Assembly (NCBI GenBank): GCA_907163375.1
Contig: CAJQUW010012632.1
Coordinates: 62,001-126,000 of the forward strand
Source: Prostheceraeus crozeri
Lineage: Eukaryota > Platyhelminthes > Polycladida > Euryleptidae
Direction of reading: 5' to 3'
Length of the DNA: 64,000 nucleotides
Shown: positions 12,601 to 27,600 of the stretch, piece by piece
How positions within the stretch are numbered: the first letter of the stretch is position 1
How the letters are laid out: each line of letters opens with the position of its first letter
The notes under the pieces: generated by a model
Database searches by the model: none
Told to the model about the DNA's origin: nothing
Seen by the model: only the letters and a program-made list of their open reading frames with translations
Program-made: the position numbers and the translations under genes

Positions 12601-15600
12601 TGCGATTAAGATATTTCAGCACGTACCTATATGAACAAATTAGGGGTGTGCCGATTGGTGGTTTTGATAATCAGCCGATCACCGATTAGAAGAACTGCTG
12701 TTTTACTTTTACTTATTTAAACTAATACAATTTATTACTTTTTCATTGAATAACCCCTAACTTCGGTAGGATAGAAATGTGATGTTCCTCGTAGTCGGTA
12801 GCTTGGCCGAATTGCTCTTGAATATAGTAAAAACGTCATGACAATCGATGTAGTTGTTGCAGATAAACAAACCGACGGTCCTGATAAATGATATTCACAG
12901 AATTTATTCTAGGTACAACACGATTTCATAAGATCTGCGAGTAATAACATTTACCTAGATTAGTGTCTGACTGAGGAGTTGAAATTATCATCAACAAACA
13001 GCTGCTGTCTGTTCTAGTCCCCCTTACTTGCGCCATGCGAAAACTCAGATTTCTATGGAAAAATATGTCAGCTGAAGTAAATACTGAACCATAAGACTTT
13101 TGCTGAATAGATTCACAACACATCATAATTAGCGTTGATCTGACGAGATGAAATTACGTACTAGAAACTAAAACGATCAACATGAATAATTGAAATACAT
13201 CCGTAGCGTAATGGATATGCACACCGTCTACACTTGTCGGAATACAATGGAAGAAAGAAGTCAGAATTGTTAAAATCCCGCTAAATTCATCTCTTCATTA
13301 AATAAAACAAGTTGTACTTATAATAAATTCTGTGAATATCATTCTGCTGTGATCTGGACGTCTGTTTGTCTGCAACATCTACATCGGTCGTCATGACGCT
13401 TTCACTATCTCTAAGAGCAATTCGGCCAAGCTACCGGCTACGAGGAACATCACATTTCTGCCTACTCTGGACGATATCTACCTGACACGTGCAATCAAAA
13501 TCATATCAATGACAAATCTCTCGGGCCTGGGCCTAAAAAATAAAAAACACGAAAACTATACCCGCAACGGGCAAAAACATCCAGGTCTTGGCTAACGGGC
13601 ACAGACCGAAAGCTCTGGTCGGTTCCCATTCTGGACTTTTCTACCCAGGATCGGCGAAAAAAACACTAAGTACATTTATGCATGACAACATGCGAAAATA
13701 ACATTTTTTACCAGCATTCATGATCATTATGAAAATCTAGTCTAAGGATGAATTCAGTCGTTCTTAGTCATTGTAATGATGAAAAGAAGTCGTTTGAAAT
13801 TAGATTAGCAGGCCTCCCAGCGCTCCTAGCTCATGAAAAAAAAGGAAAAATAGGAAATTTTCACCAAAAAAAAGGAGAAAAATAGGAAGTTTCCGGAAAA
13901 TAGGAGAAAAATAGGAAGTCTATTTAAGTCTCAATGAGAATGTTGGGTGAAATTCCAAGGCTTAATGTCATTTATAATCTAGATAATGACATATTTTCAA
14001 AAGTAATTTAATGGAATGTAATAAAAATGCAGTGCATGGACTTGAGTTAAATCAAAATGAAAACTGAAACAAATGACTATTAAATTGCAAAAAATGAATG
14101 TTTGATAGGAATTTCTGTTCGATTAAGAGTAACAATATCTGATACATAGAAATCTGTTAAAATAGTGAAAAAAAACAAAAAGTATCATGCCTCAATCGAA
14201 GAAATAGCAACGGAAGAAAACTTGGGGCAACTTGTTTATACTGTATCGCGAAGTGGGCTTCATTTTGAGAACGAACGCTTCAATCATTGTCAGCTTCTTC
14301 TTTTCCACTTTACGCTGCGTTGCCCCCGTCTTCACAAACTCATTCTGTGCTTCTTTCAATTTACTTTCCGCGGTCTCTATCATCGCTTGTGACACAGCTA
14401 TCTAGGTTGTGTCATTTGCTTTAACCGCACTCTTCAGTTTGTCAGCAGCGCAGCTTCTGTCAGTAATTCATTCCCAATCATCATCAGTTGGGCGCTGCTT
14501 GCTTCTTCCTTCTCCAGCCTGGCTTCCTTCTCTTTCAGCTTCTCTGTTTTCTTTGCAATTTTCTGTGATCGCACGTCTTCCAAGATTGCATTTTTCCGCT
14601 GTTCTTCACCTTCTTTTTCAGCCAACTCACGCTTATTTCTCTCCTCTTCCAAGCGCATCCTAGCTCCGACGAGCTTGTCTCCCCAGACGGATGAATTCAT
14701 TAGTGATGGATATTGCCTACGGTTTGCCTCCATGTCAGCGAATTCCTGACGTCGTTGCCCCAATGCCGTTGATGGTGGATTCGCTCAAGCATGTTCGCGG
14801 AGACACATCGTTCCCGCTGATGGAGAAGGTCCTCTCCACCTCACTGTTTCCGTGAGACACTTTTCCCGAGATTTCCCAACTACTTGCACTTTTGCTTTCC
14901 TTGACTGCTCTTCGCTTTGAAAATCCCCGCCCAGTCAACACTCATCACAGCTTTGGTGTTGGCGATGTCATCCACCATGTAGAGCCTGCATTCGTCCACG
15001 AGTTGATCACAATCAACATCTCTACCAATCGCTTTTGCCAAGTTGCGAACTGCGTCGACTGACCGAGCATCTTTCTTTTCTGGTTGGAAAACTGATGCAT
15101 CGCGTATGATTGGGTTTGTCAGGGGCAGTACCTTTTGTAGATAGACGATTTCAATTTCATCAAACATTCTCGTGCATCGTCACCGATTCCCATTTCCTTC
15201 AACTCAAGTTGATTTTCAACTATGCAGACATTGATGTCCTTCACGCTTTGGTTTGAACTCGCTGCTTGACTTTTCATAATTCCATTGATCAATTTCTGAA
15301 GAAATTCAACCATTCGATCGTGCAGAACATGGATCATTGTTTGCCGTGACTGAAGTGGTATCATGACGTCATCAAATCAATGTTGCAATCCTGCTTTGAT
15401 TTTGATATATCGTGTTTTCTTCATGTTATCCGGCAGATTCTTGAGAATGTAGACGAGGAAGTACTCCCTAACGGACGAGGACGCGTCACAGCAGGCCCTA
15501 GAGACAGCCACCCGCATTCAACGAATTTAATCGGTTCTCTTTCTATACTTCCAAGCTTCACTTGCAAGTCATGCAAGTCCACCCACCTTGCAGCCGATCC

Positions 15601-18600
15601 TTGAAACCATCAAAAGATTTCATTGTTCAACTCGGCAGCGCTTGATCCGAACTCTACAGTCCATTGGAGAACGAATTGAGAAATTTGTGTAGGACTATGT
15701 GTAGGATGAGACCGATGTTGTATGCATCCGTCATTTGCTTATCCACCTTCCTCCATACTACTTTGTTTACGTTTGGACTGTCACTAACCAGCATCAAAAG
15801 ATCGGGCAACTTCAACTTCGATTGAACCAATAATCTTCTCTGCAAGATCGCAACTGGGAGCGTGGCCCATCAGAAAAGTTCTTAAATGATGACTCACAAC
15901 CTCTCCCTTTTCTTCGGACCAATACCTCACGTAAATTTCCATCTGATTCTTGTTCTGTTCATTAATTGTTTCATCATACATAATAGCGAAGTATCCATTA
16001 GATTGATGAATTTCATTGATCATTTTGCCATGAAAATATGGCCCTGTAGCCTCGTTGATCAAATACGACACTTTTGATGAACTCATAGTAAAATTTTCTG
16101 TGTCTCCAGGAAACATAGCTTGAAAAAGGTCCTTCAAAGCATCACAAGATGCAAAACTATAATGGATTCCCATTATAGTTTTGCATCTTGTGATGCTTTG
16201 ACTTTCATTGCACACAGAAATTCGGCTTTTACAGTTTGGTCAGATCTCGAAAACCAAGTTGAAAGCATTTTAACGGGTTGGTTTGTCGAAGTCGAGGGCA
16301 CGCTCTCTGATATCACCGAAGTCTGTGAATCCCCTAACATGTCCTCCATTCGAGATTTGTGTTCAAAACATACCTACTCGGTAATAATACGGTATCTGAA
16401 ATAGATTATAATGCATGTTGAATCGCATGAAAAGTTAAGACAGATATATGGCTTGCGCTGCTGTCCTTTAACTTCCTTTTTGCTTTCGTTGTATAGGTAT
16501 AACATGTCATAGTAGTTTTGTAGTGAAAAGTCTCTCCCACTGTTTTTATCCACTTGTAATTTTAATAAAATTTGAAGGTAAAACCATTTACAAAGGCAGA
16601 CGTTTCGTGAGTCTGTCACAGCCTCAGTGCCAGTAAAATTTGTGCTTTTCACTACAAAGCTACTATGACCAATTACCTCCCGTATGCCACAATCAATTAG
16701 GTACAACATGTAACTAGGATTTTGTTATAATACAGATTTACAATTCAAATTTGGCTTCAGCCAAATTTTTTAATTGAAAGGCATTTTAGTGGCACAAATC
16801 AAACATGAATTAAGCTATAATTGAAATTCGATGAATTTTCCATCACTCAGTCAAAATATAGGAAAGTGATTTGGAAAAAATCGATAAGTTTCGCATCACT
16901 CAGCCAAAAAACAGGAAAAATAGGATGATTCTTGAAAAAATAGGAAAAATATAGGAAATAGGAGAAAAAAGGAAAAATAGGAGCGCTGGGAGGCCTGGAT
17001 TAGCATTTCAATGCACAATGTGCATGGAGAGTTTGTCCTTCGATCAGTCACCAAATTTGAATGAAAATTTACAAAATCTCCAAAAATCCACTAATCGGCT
17101 GATTACCAATGGTCGCTCTACCGTGTCAATAGTCGACCGATTTATTGGTGCAACTATCAATTTTTGTCAAGATCACGGAGTGTTTGACTGACTTCCCTCA
17201 GTCAACTTTCGCTGACTGACAGATCTAACACTTATCTACCAACATAGTTTCCGCCAATGCGAAGGGTTGTCGGGAAAAAAGCCCTTTTTCGCCGTAATAA
17301 CCAAGTTTCACGCAACCACCCATTGACTGGGGGATGACCGATTATACACACATATGAACCATAACCTCAATTTCGCACACAAAACCATTTCTCATACTTG
17401 AACAAGTGTGACCATGTATCAGCACGAATAAACTGATCATAGCATGATCCTTTATGTCAAAATTATGCTCATATTAATGGAATCACATCAATGTGGAAAG
17501 CATTATCGGGAAAAATGTCTTTCCAATTTAAGGACAGCAAAAAAACACAATCGCTGATGAAAAGATAAAACTTTATTGCTTGATGTTTCGAACGACCACT
17601 GCTCTCATATTAGCAAGAAATAGAGTGATTTGAAACTTTTAACATCCACACACGAAAGATATCTGCTAAGTCACAGGATCACATTCACAAGGAGTCACGT
17701 GATAGCATTCACTACACGTCTTGCAGTTAAGGAATCGACGGAATTGAAACCGCAGTTGTTCATAAATCTTCCTCGTTCACTTCAATGGAAGGTGGCTTAT
17801 ATACGCCGAAGACAGTAGAAGATAATATACGCTTTGATAAACGCGGTGCAGCTTCAACTCATTACAATTTGCCAACACTTTAAAACTTGAAAATCCAGAA
17901 CATGATAGCAAAACAAAAGATACCTTCGAATACCGTACTGCTCGCATATGTTCCTTAATACGAGTACTGATCTCTCTTCCACTATCTCCGATATGTTGCT
18001 AATCACAATCATTAAGCATGCTGGAAACACCAGCAGAGGATGCAGTACTTATAGAATGGCAACAAAGTTGAGATATAAGTTTATTCGAATATCTAAAAAC
18101 AAGTTTACCGCAAGAATGCTTCAAATGAAAGTGGGCAAATTTATGAAGATACGGAGAGCACGGAACAGAATAATAAACATCTATGAACAATGTTGGAATC
18201 TCAAACGCTGCAGATTAAGATCATCCACGAAATATCTTCAATATTCAGACTTTAAAATATATGGAACGAAAGTAATTACTCTTAAGTTGAAGGGAGAGAG
18301 AGAACCATTGATTTCATGACCCTTAGGTATTTGGAAAGAAAGTAGGACTGGATTTCGGAAAGACGGTCAACAGTAGGACGGAAATCTATTTAAAGTAGAA
18401 CGATAACAAAGATAATAGCAGCTTCGTCTTTTCATGATCTTAAAATGCAAATTTTACAAGAATTTAGGACTTTAGTATCATTCATTAGCTATTTTATATA
18501 TATATATATAATATTATATATAATTATGTTCTTTATATTATAAGCAATTCACGCATATTACCCAACAAATTTGTCAATTATGATCAGCACTAAAACATGA

Positions 18601-21600
18601 CTTATAAGAATACAGTGGTGAGACTATAGTTGGTAGCACTTGCCTGTCAACATTTGAAGGCGCTATATACGTTCACTGTTGCTCATGAAGCGATCCATGG
18701 TTTTACCTTGTTTTTCTGCAACTTCATGGATATATGTTCCTGGCTTTCAACTGTCTATTCATGTGGAAGACAAGTTTTAGGAAGAAACAAACCTTGAAAC
18801 CATTGTCAGCTTCAACATACTAATTCTCCAGGAACGCAGACTCTTCCAGGACCCAAATTTGCTTTGTTCTTATCTGCCATCTGAGGATGTTTTCTTTTTC
18901 TCTAATGCTTAGACAGTTCGATTCTTTTCTGTCTCCCGCACTAGTTCTTTCCTATACCGCTTCTCTTTGACATCACTTTACTTTTTGTGAGGCTTCTGTT
19001 CTCGGAAACTAAGCATGGTCTGCTGATATTTGGCCTCAAGCTTAATTGCATCTTCAATCGACTGATGAGACCAAGGTGCTATCATTGGTAACAACAGTCT
19101 TCTTGTTTTCAAACAGGCCCGGTTCAACAGGGCACGCGTCTTACTTGTAAAGTTTGAGATCGATATTTGATCTACAGCCGAACGGGTATAAAGAGGGAAA
19201 GAAGGAAGATTTGAATGCATGAGACTGCTCTTCAAAATTTAGATAATAGCTTAAATCACACTCCCATCTAAATGCTAGATGTATTACAACGCCTCCTCTA
19301 CAGAAACGACATTGTAGGATGAAACCATGGTCAGAGATTAAAAAATATATGCGCTTCAATAATATTGAATTGACCGAGTGAAACATACATTCAGTGAAAC
19401 CGCAATCAGATGTCACTGCAAAAACTCAAATCAACTAAATTAGGTAGACAACGAATTGCAAACAATACTTGACAAATGTGAAACGATTTTCAGTTGGAAA
19501 ATTCATCGTCAATTCTACAGCATTAAAATAAAACCGGGATAATGAATCGATAAGGTCATTGCTCTCTGCAGATTAGCACAGTGCGCGACTAAATTCATCC
19601 GCTAATTCTGTGTCCCCAGCTCGGGTTCCGAACGCATCTCCCTTGACGCATCACTTGTGTGAAAATATTAACAATTATCTGCGCGACTACTGCGACACTT
19701 GAAGCATGTAACGTTTCTGACAAGTCTGTCTCGATCCCTGTGTTGCGGAGGGTTGCTGCTCATTCAATAGATGAAAGTGAACACCGGCTTTCCAGTCATC
19801 ATCTTGATATGTGCATGTCTGAATTCATTCCCACTTTAGAAACCTTGATAACCTCGGTGAGAACGGTGCTCTGGAGACGAAGCGACATACACTGCTTGAT
19901 GCATAAAATAGAAAGATACAATTCGAGCAACAATGAATGCGAATGGAAGTCGGGATTGACTATATTGCGTCACTAGAATGGGTGATTCGCATCAAGTTGA
20001 CTTTTCTGTCAACAAATAATCAATTTTTTAATGGCTTGGATAATATCCCAGATCAGGAATGCAAATCTGGACCTTTTTGAAGACAGCATTATGTAAAACT
20101 GGATTAAATTTTAGTACACACGCTGCGTTTCGCGCAGGTTTGATGCTGAATGGATTTTAGACATAGAGAAATAAGTGTTGCCTACAAACGGAGGTGAAAA
20201 TTCAAAGAACTGTGCTGGTAAGTATAATCATGAACTAATGCGCCAATTCCAACTTCAGTCGAGTTCGAATCCGGCCAAAATTACTGTCTGATATCGATTG
20301 AATGATGACATAACTGCAAAGTACCTAGTGCATGACTTTTAGGCTACCTGCATGCTTGACCTTGCGCTTCGACATACAAACGAAAGTGTGAAACTGGGAA
20401 ACATACACACACCACATTCATGATAACTTTATCACTGACTGAAATGCTGACAATCTTCATACACAGCCTCGCGCGCGACCCGCCGCTTCTACAAATAAAT
20501 TCCTGCACTTCGAAAACGCACTTGGATGCTGTAGATATGCGCAACAGATATGAATTGAAACCCGAGAGCGATCCGACCATCTTCCACCCGAACCATAGTT
20601 TCAAAGCCTACTTTACCGATGATAAAAAACCCGAACTTAAACCGAAAAAAATAATTGAAAAATCAAAATCCTGCGACCGTAGAGAATGAATTTCCCAATA
20701 TTTGGGATTGAGCCTTTGTGAACTGCACAAATAATTCGATTAATTAAAATCGATTACAATCAAGTAGTCATAAATCACAACTCGATCACGAATGTTGATC
20801 AATAATAACAATAAATACATATTTCCTAGCTACATCGGTTCTCTGCATTCCTGCAATGCGTGTGTCATGCCGGAATATCGCATTTTACTAATTATGTTAT
20901 TATTACAGCTTTTCAGTATTGCAATATAGTTTCATGTTTTTCCGCATTATAATTTTTTCAAATGGCTATAAAATTGGTCCAATATTATCTTAAAATTGTT
21001 AAGCTGCAGCTTGATGAAACAAATATACACCCTTGGTAACAGACATGCGATTCAGGACATTCATTCAACATTCTGTAATTAGGTCATATACATGTATACA
21101 TGCATGACATTTGTATAAATACATATTTATGAAATATATATACACTGTGCAGTACATGTGTATCAACGAAGGACGTCAACAAAATAAAAGGATTTTTATG
21201 AATTTCTAAGTATCATAAATTCATGACCCGAAAATAAAACGCAACTGCGAAAATCTGATTTTGAGGCAGAGATCTTGTCAGACCAAAATCAAGTGACTAA
21301 AACCGGTTCCGAAAGCGTCTCCGAAGTTCTGGTAAAATCGAAGAATCAATATAATTACGTTTCAAACAGAAGCTATTGATCACATAGATTGCGAGGATGT
21401 TGGAAGTTGCTGTTGGATAACTTTGTGGAATGTCTTATCAACTGAGCAATATACAGGATAAGAATCTCCCGTGTTCTTGAACAGGCACTGTATTCACTAT
21501 TCAGCGCATGAGCGCCCCACTTAGAAAGCTTTCAATACTTCAAAGTAAAGCCGCAACAGTAGACTGGCAGACTTGCAGCATCACTATGACAAATCAGCCA

Positions 21601-24600
21601 GACTAAGAGATCAGTTTTGCAATCAGTTTTATGACCTGACGACTGGAGCGGAGGAATAACTAAAGGTGAAGCCTAGCTTTCACAAATGTGAATATTGTCA
21701 CGTATGAATCACAACCTTTGTATTAAGCCGGAATAGTGTATTTTAATTTACCGACGGTAATACAACAAATGAAGGTGCATCTATCGTTGACGACTTCTAT
21801 GATATCGGCCATTCCATGTTAGTCACGTGACATTTTTCGCAACTTGGTCAACTTTCAACATTTGCTGTGACCGCAATATAAGAATTATCGTGAAACTTTT
21901 TAGATTAAAAGCTACAACGGACGCATGTATATGATAATTGGTGGCACATAGAGTCATGAGTATAGCAATTCAGTCACTGGACCCAACTATTCAACCGTTA
22001 GTCACGTGACGAGTTTCAATGCCGTTTTATGAAGAATCATCAGTTGACATGTGCTTAGCATTTGTTGCAAATGACTACATTATCGACAAAGAAGGAAAAT
22101 CTAGAGTAGCGTCGTTCTACCACCGCTATATTTTTCATGGTGTTACTTTATACAATCATTCCCGGTGTTGCTACAGCGGCCAACTGGAAAGAATTCCGCC
22201 GCGACGGTCTAGGTATGCCGATTCCTAGACCTATGCATGAATCGCTTTATTAAAGATAGATAAAGCAATTTTGGGGATCGATTTACAGTCACACGCACGT
22301 ACATCACGCAATTTAGCCTATGTAAATAATGATGCATACTAAATTGAGTAACCTGATTTTTCTTTTGTTTCCCATGCCCTCCCATCATAGGTACCTTATC
22401 ATCATTAATTCAGTAATGGATTCCAAAGCAGTGAGTTTAATGCGCATCACATATGCTTCAATTGCAACTCTACCCATTCACTGATCAAGTAATTCAATTT
22501 GAAAAAATAGCACAAAACAGATGCTGAGTTACGTAGGCCTACTGATGGGACCATTCCATTAATAAGAGAGGCTAGACAACATCTTGAACAGAGGTTTTAT
22601 CATTTTAATGACTTAATATAATTTTCGGTTCTCCTTGGCAGAACCCTACGTGCACGGTACATGTCAATAAGAACGTTGATTCGTGTGATTCGTTAACGCA
22701 TATGACACAGTCTAGACAACATTAAGAAGTTTTGATTTTAGAAGTAATTTCAGAGAGATTGAAAATCTAATGGTTAAATCGCTAAATCATGACGAGGTGT
22801 GAAGCGAGTATCTGAGATTGAAACGTTCCAATACTGTAGGAACATCATGCAAGTTGACACGGACAAGAAGCTGAAAATCCGCATCTGCGTTTCCTTCCTG
22901 TAGGATAATTAAGCTTGCGCCGAATGATCAAAAAATAGGACCGGCGGAATTCTCAAATTCCAAGAATTCCGCCACCACCTCAAGATTTCCGCCGCGGCGG
23001 AAAAATCCGCCGCTGTGGCAACACTGATCATTCCGTTAGTCACGTGACATTCATTCATCTAGAAGTTCACGGCAAGATTATCAAACCTACATCACAGTAT
23101 ACTAATAATTAGTAAATCAACTGCTTCGTAGAAATGTAAGCACCAGAAAATGTTTCATGTGCGGAACATTTGCTGCCAATAAAACAGCGTCAAAAAACAA
23201 ATGAAGTATTTAATTTTTTCATGTTTTTCCAATTTTTTCGATGCAGCAGAATTACTATGCAGCATTATTTACTTTATCATATAGTGAGTGCAAATGCAGG
23301 TTAGAAAAGGTCGGAACATGATCTAGACGAGTATGACAACAAAAAAGGTGTATTTAAAAAAAAAATTCGACCTCATGTCTCGGCTCGCGTGGAATGGCCC
23401 ATATTCAGAATTGTCTTCCAATGTATGAGTCAGCAGTAGTTATGGAAGATCCAAAAATCAGACATCAGTCCATCCATATGGCTGTGTGAGTGTCATCCCA
23501 TCACACATCTCCCATCTCATCTCACCTTAACGAATGTCAGTTATTTTAGAAATGGTGAAATATGTAAGACAGAACTGTTGAGATACTGATATACTAAGTC
23601 ACATCCAGGTACATGGGAATAGGGCGAGGGCTGTTCCACCTCCCCACCTAAAATTTTCATTCTCTCGCAGACTTTCCGAAAATTTCATCAGGCACATTAA
23701 ACATGGAATATATTTCATCGATAGGCTATATCAAATGTATACGAACAGATAATTCCTTCATATTTCAGAATGATCGATATGTATTTCTCATTACCATAAA
23801 CGTACATGTGAATGTTGACGCTACTTTTGACGTGTGAATGAGGTTGAATTCAACATATTGATCATGGAATATAATTCATCTACAGGTTGTATCAAATATA
23901 TACGAAACAGAAAATTACCTTATATTTCAGAATGATCTACATGTATTTCTCATTACCATTCACGCATATGTACGTGTGAATATTGACGCTACTTTTGACG
24001 TGACTGAGATAGAGTTTACAATTCTGAGGTAAAATTGCACAATTCAATGAAGGAAAGGTTTGATGTTTGGTTTTCAAAAAGAATTTGGGTAATTATGACA
24101 ATAATTGAGGGGTGCAGTGAAAAACCCGTTGCGCTACATTTTTCTGAATTCTGAACTTTTTTCACTATAGTGAGTAACTCTTTTATACGGTTCTCATGTG
24201 AGTTAAAAGTCTGCAACTCACGTGTTTATTGATGCCAGTTTCAAACTATATTATGTCACATGCCTGTATCAATGGGAAATCAATTATATGCTTGCATCCA
24301 CCGCATTTGTTGAAAATCTCGGTAAGGACACAACAGGTTTGCTTTGTGGGTTCATGTCAAGTTGAAATCCGTAATGTCTCACCACTTGTGATCATCGTTA
24401 TCGTTTGGCGCCCTTATTTTCCCATTATCTTGGGGTTGGACGTGCGATGATGGCTTTCTCCAACCGTTTTTTTTTAGTTAGCCGTTCCTTGATTTACAGC
24501 TTTGCCATATCCTCCTCCACGTCTTCTGAGGTCTTCCACTGTCTCCTTCCATCCACTTCCTTCACAGGACATGGTCATTCTATTAACATGACCGAACCAC

Positions 24601-27600
24601 CGGAGTCTTCTCTGCCTGATCTTCTCAGCTGGGTCCACCGTACGACACTTCTCTGCTACCTCCGCGCTAGTCTCTCCATCCTGCCATCTCACTTTTGCGA
24701 TAGCTCTCAGCATTCTTCTGTCAAAGCTTCGCAGAATATTCACCATCCTGTCCGTTAGTGGCCTCGTCTCCGAACCATACAACAAACCGATCTCACACAC
24801 GCCTCATACACTTTCATCCTACTGGCTATATCAATACACTTTTTTACCAACAATCCATCTCTCCATCTATTCCAAGCTGTTGCCACTCTCGCCCTCATCG
24901 TCCTTTCCACTCCCGCTTCACGTTCAACACATCACCCAAGTAACAAAACTGATCTACATCTTGCGGAACGGCTCAGCCGATTTCCAGTCCTTCCTCTCGC
25001 TCATCTGGAGCACAAGAAATTGTCCAGCTACGTCTATCTTCTGAGTCCTGAGCACTAAAAATGACACCAATTATTGCACTGTGAACACAACACTGAGTTT
25101 GACCCGACACCTCTCCCGCAACACGCAGAGGTGGTGATACTTTTTTTGTGGTGACTGACTCTGCATTAGTATTGAGTGAAAAAAATCGATTATTGATTAC
25201 TGCCACTGAACATTAAATCGCTGGCATCTTCATGCTCTCATGAAGATTCAATTTTCATCGCACCATCGGATGATGACACCGGTTACGAAGAATAAACGTA
25301 GAGCCTCCTTAGAACTGAACTGCAAGCTACGTAGAATACAGGCAAAGTCCATTCGGCGAGATGGAAAATCCACTGAAGTATACTATTGGAATTGGACAAC
25401 ATCAGTAAGGGAACGCGCCACTTTATCTCTGTAGATTATCTACTCTCCGCAGTTCCTCTTGCTGGCGGTGAACAGGAAGCATCTCACCGAACTACTATGA
25501 AAGCATTGGGATATTCTCATTTGTAATCAAGGAGTAACTATTCATATGCTGTCCAAATTGTCCAAAAAAGACTTGTCTACAGTTCGATTATTCCAGATCC
25601 ACATATTCATGATACACGCATGCTCTATGTATGCAAAGAGCACATGTCTTGAATACGTAGAAATTTAAGTGACTTTGAACATAAGGGTAGAAGAAGACTT
25701 GCGAAACCAGAAACATAGTGCAGGAATTCTGCTAAGATAAGTAAACAAAATGTACATGTCTGTCACCAGTCCTTGTTTGTATATTAGATAAGGTACAAGC
25801 AAATTTGTTGAAGTCATCCGCTTTCAATTTGATGAGCATAGCTCACATCATTTGAACGATAAATAGAATGTCATGTTATATCAATGCATCGATTGAATTC
25901 AAACACCACGATTAAATACAAATGGTCCTAAGCAAATCTGCTTTAACTACATTATAACAAGATGCGATATAGAGATGTAGGCCCTCCTTGTTAGTAAATA
26001 TTCGATAATTCGCGAGACACGGTTGACCATGTTAAAAAGAATCACCGAAACCAGATTCTTGTGGCAAGCGTCTGATGATGTAAAACCATAAGGAAGTACA
26101 TAAAAGAAAATGTTTGGCTCCGAGAAGAAAATGTTTGGAATCATAACTTACTCAGATGCAGATGATTATCCAATGCGTTGGAATTTGCAATGAGATGTCG
26201 GACGCCACTAAATTTTTGGTAGTTGACAGAAAGCAATACAACTTAGTTTTTGTACTTCCTCGAACTGAGCTACGTGTGATATATCAAATGTATCTGGAGA
26301 TCTATGAAAAATCGGCAAATCTCGTAAGAGACTCGGACTGCATTCAATTAAATTAAGAGACAGAGAAAATGCAGAAATGGTGACAGCGGATTTCTATACT
26401 GCACGATCTGCAGAAAAGGTTACCTTTGACAAAAATATCAACCTTAGTAGTGTTTTACAATAGACAACTACGTCTGTGTAATCCAAAAGTTCATCGGCTG
26501 AGTAAAACATGTGAGGATTGTTGTTTTCACATCAGAACTGAGAAGAAGGGTGGAAGAGGTGCAGACGAAATCCTCCATTGATATTTTTTAATGGCAACTG
26601 TTCATCATATCGAAAAATGGTCATTTACTCAAGACAATTACAGGAGTAAAGTCAAAATAGAATGACAGTACATTTTTGTCATAGCCTAGCACACACATTG
26701 AAAAATTGAAATTATAGAACATAAATTTCCCTACATAAAGCAAACGCTCAACGCAGGAGCTGATAGAGATGCAAGTATTGCAGAATCACCTATCCGCAAG
26801 TGGTTTTTTTCAGTTTAGAACATCAGAAGGACATATTCAGAACAGCTAAGGAAAAGAATCATTTGGTCATGTCAAAAATTGATGGACGTTTCCATGACAT
26901 GTAAAAATATGGAATTTCAGAATAAAGTCAAATGAAAAATGGTATCTGAAATATATTTTTTATGTAAGGACAAAAAAGAAGCGATCAAAACCATCCGATC
27001 GAAATTCTCTTCAAACATGCGCCTGAACATGATAGTGAGAGGCACATCACTGCATTTAAGACGATGAGAACACAAGAACCACATCATTAAGTGATAATAA
27101 TCCTGCACCTAAGAATCTTTAAGGCGCCCTATCGACAGAAGAAATATGACGATTTGATGAAAATTATCCATCTCAATCCGATGAAGTTTCAGCCAAAATA
27201 TACATTTTTGCCTTACACAAACGATGATGACGATCTGTGACTGAATATGGCACTATAAACATGCTTGTTATTGTGAAATAAAACTTTTCCTCACACGAAC
27301 AGGATTTGCCACAGAGGCGATAACACTTCTGGTCATCGCTGTTACGTTAAAAGTATCTAAATACGTGTATACAATATTGCATACTCAGATATACAAATTT
27401 ACCAGAATGAATGTTTATGATGAGAACATCAATCTTCTTTCGAATTCATTGATGATATATACGTAGCAGATCACATGGATTAAAATTGTGTAACTTTAGA
27501 GAGAGGTCATTATCTCCATTATCTCGAATACACTAAATTGCAACATTACGGCTTTTCCTGTTGCACCTTTCAATTGTGAAATGTTGAAATTTCAATACAA

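Larger units (their letters stand above)
13809..16997 (-). mobile_element. hAT-superfamily DNA transposon (3.2 kb, inactivated)
   Basis: The ends are CAGGCCTCCCAGCGCTCC (13809-13826) and its exact complement (16980-16997), the CAG...CTG form of hAT termini. Flanks repeat GATTAG on both sides. If the CA is counted in the duplication it is the 8-bp GATTAGCA (13803-13810, 16998-17005), and the element starts at 13811. Both subterminal zones are built of AGGAAAAATAGG-like repeats. The minus-strand transposase is broken into frames at 14192-16349. Confidence 0.9.

Noticed and set aside
17948-18319. 123-codon plus-strand open frame
   Set aside because: Lysine/arginine-rich but without a recognisable domain or splice context; not distinguishable from chance in AT-rich DNA.
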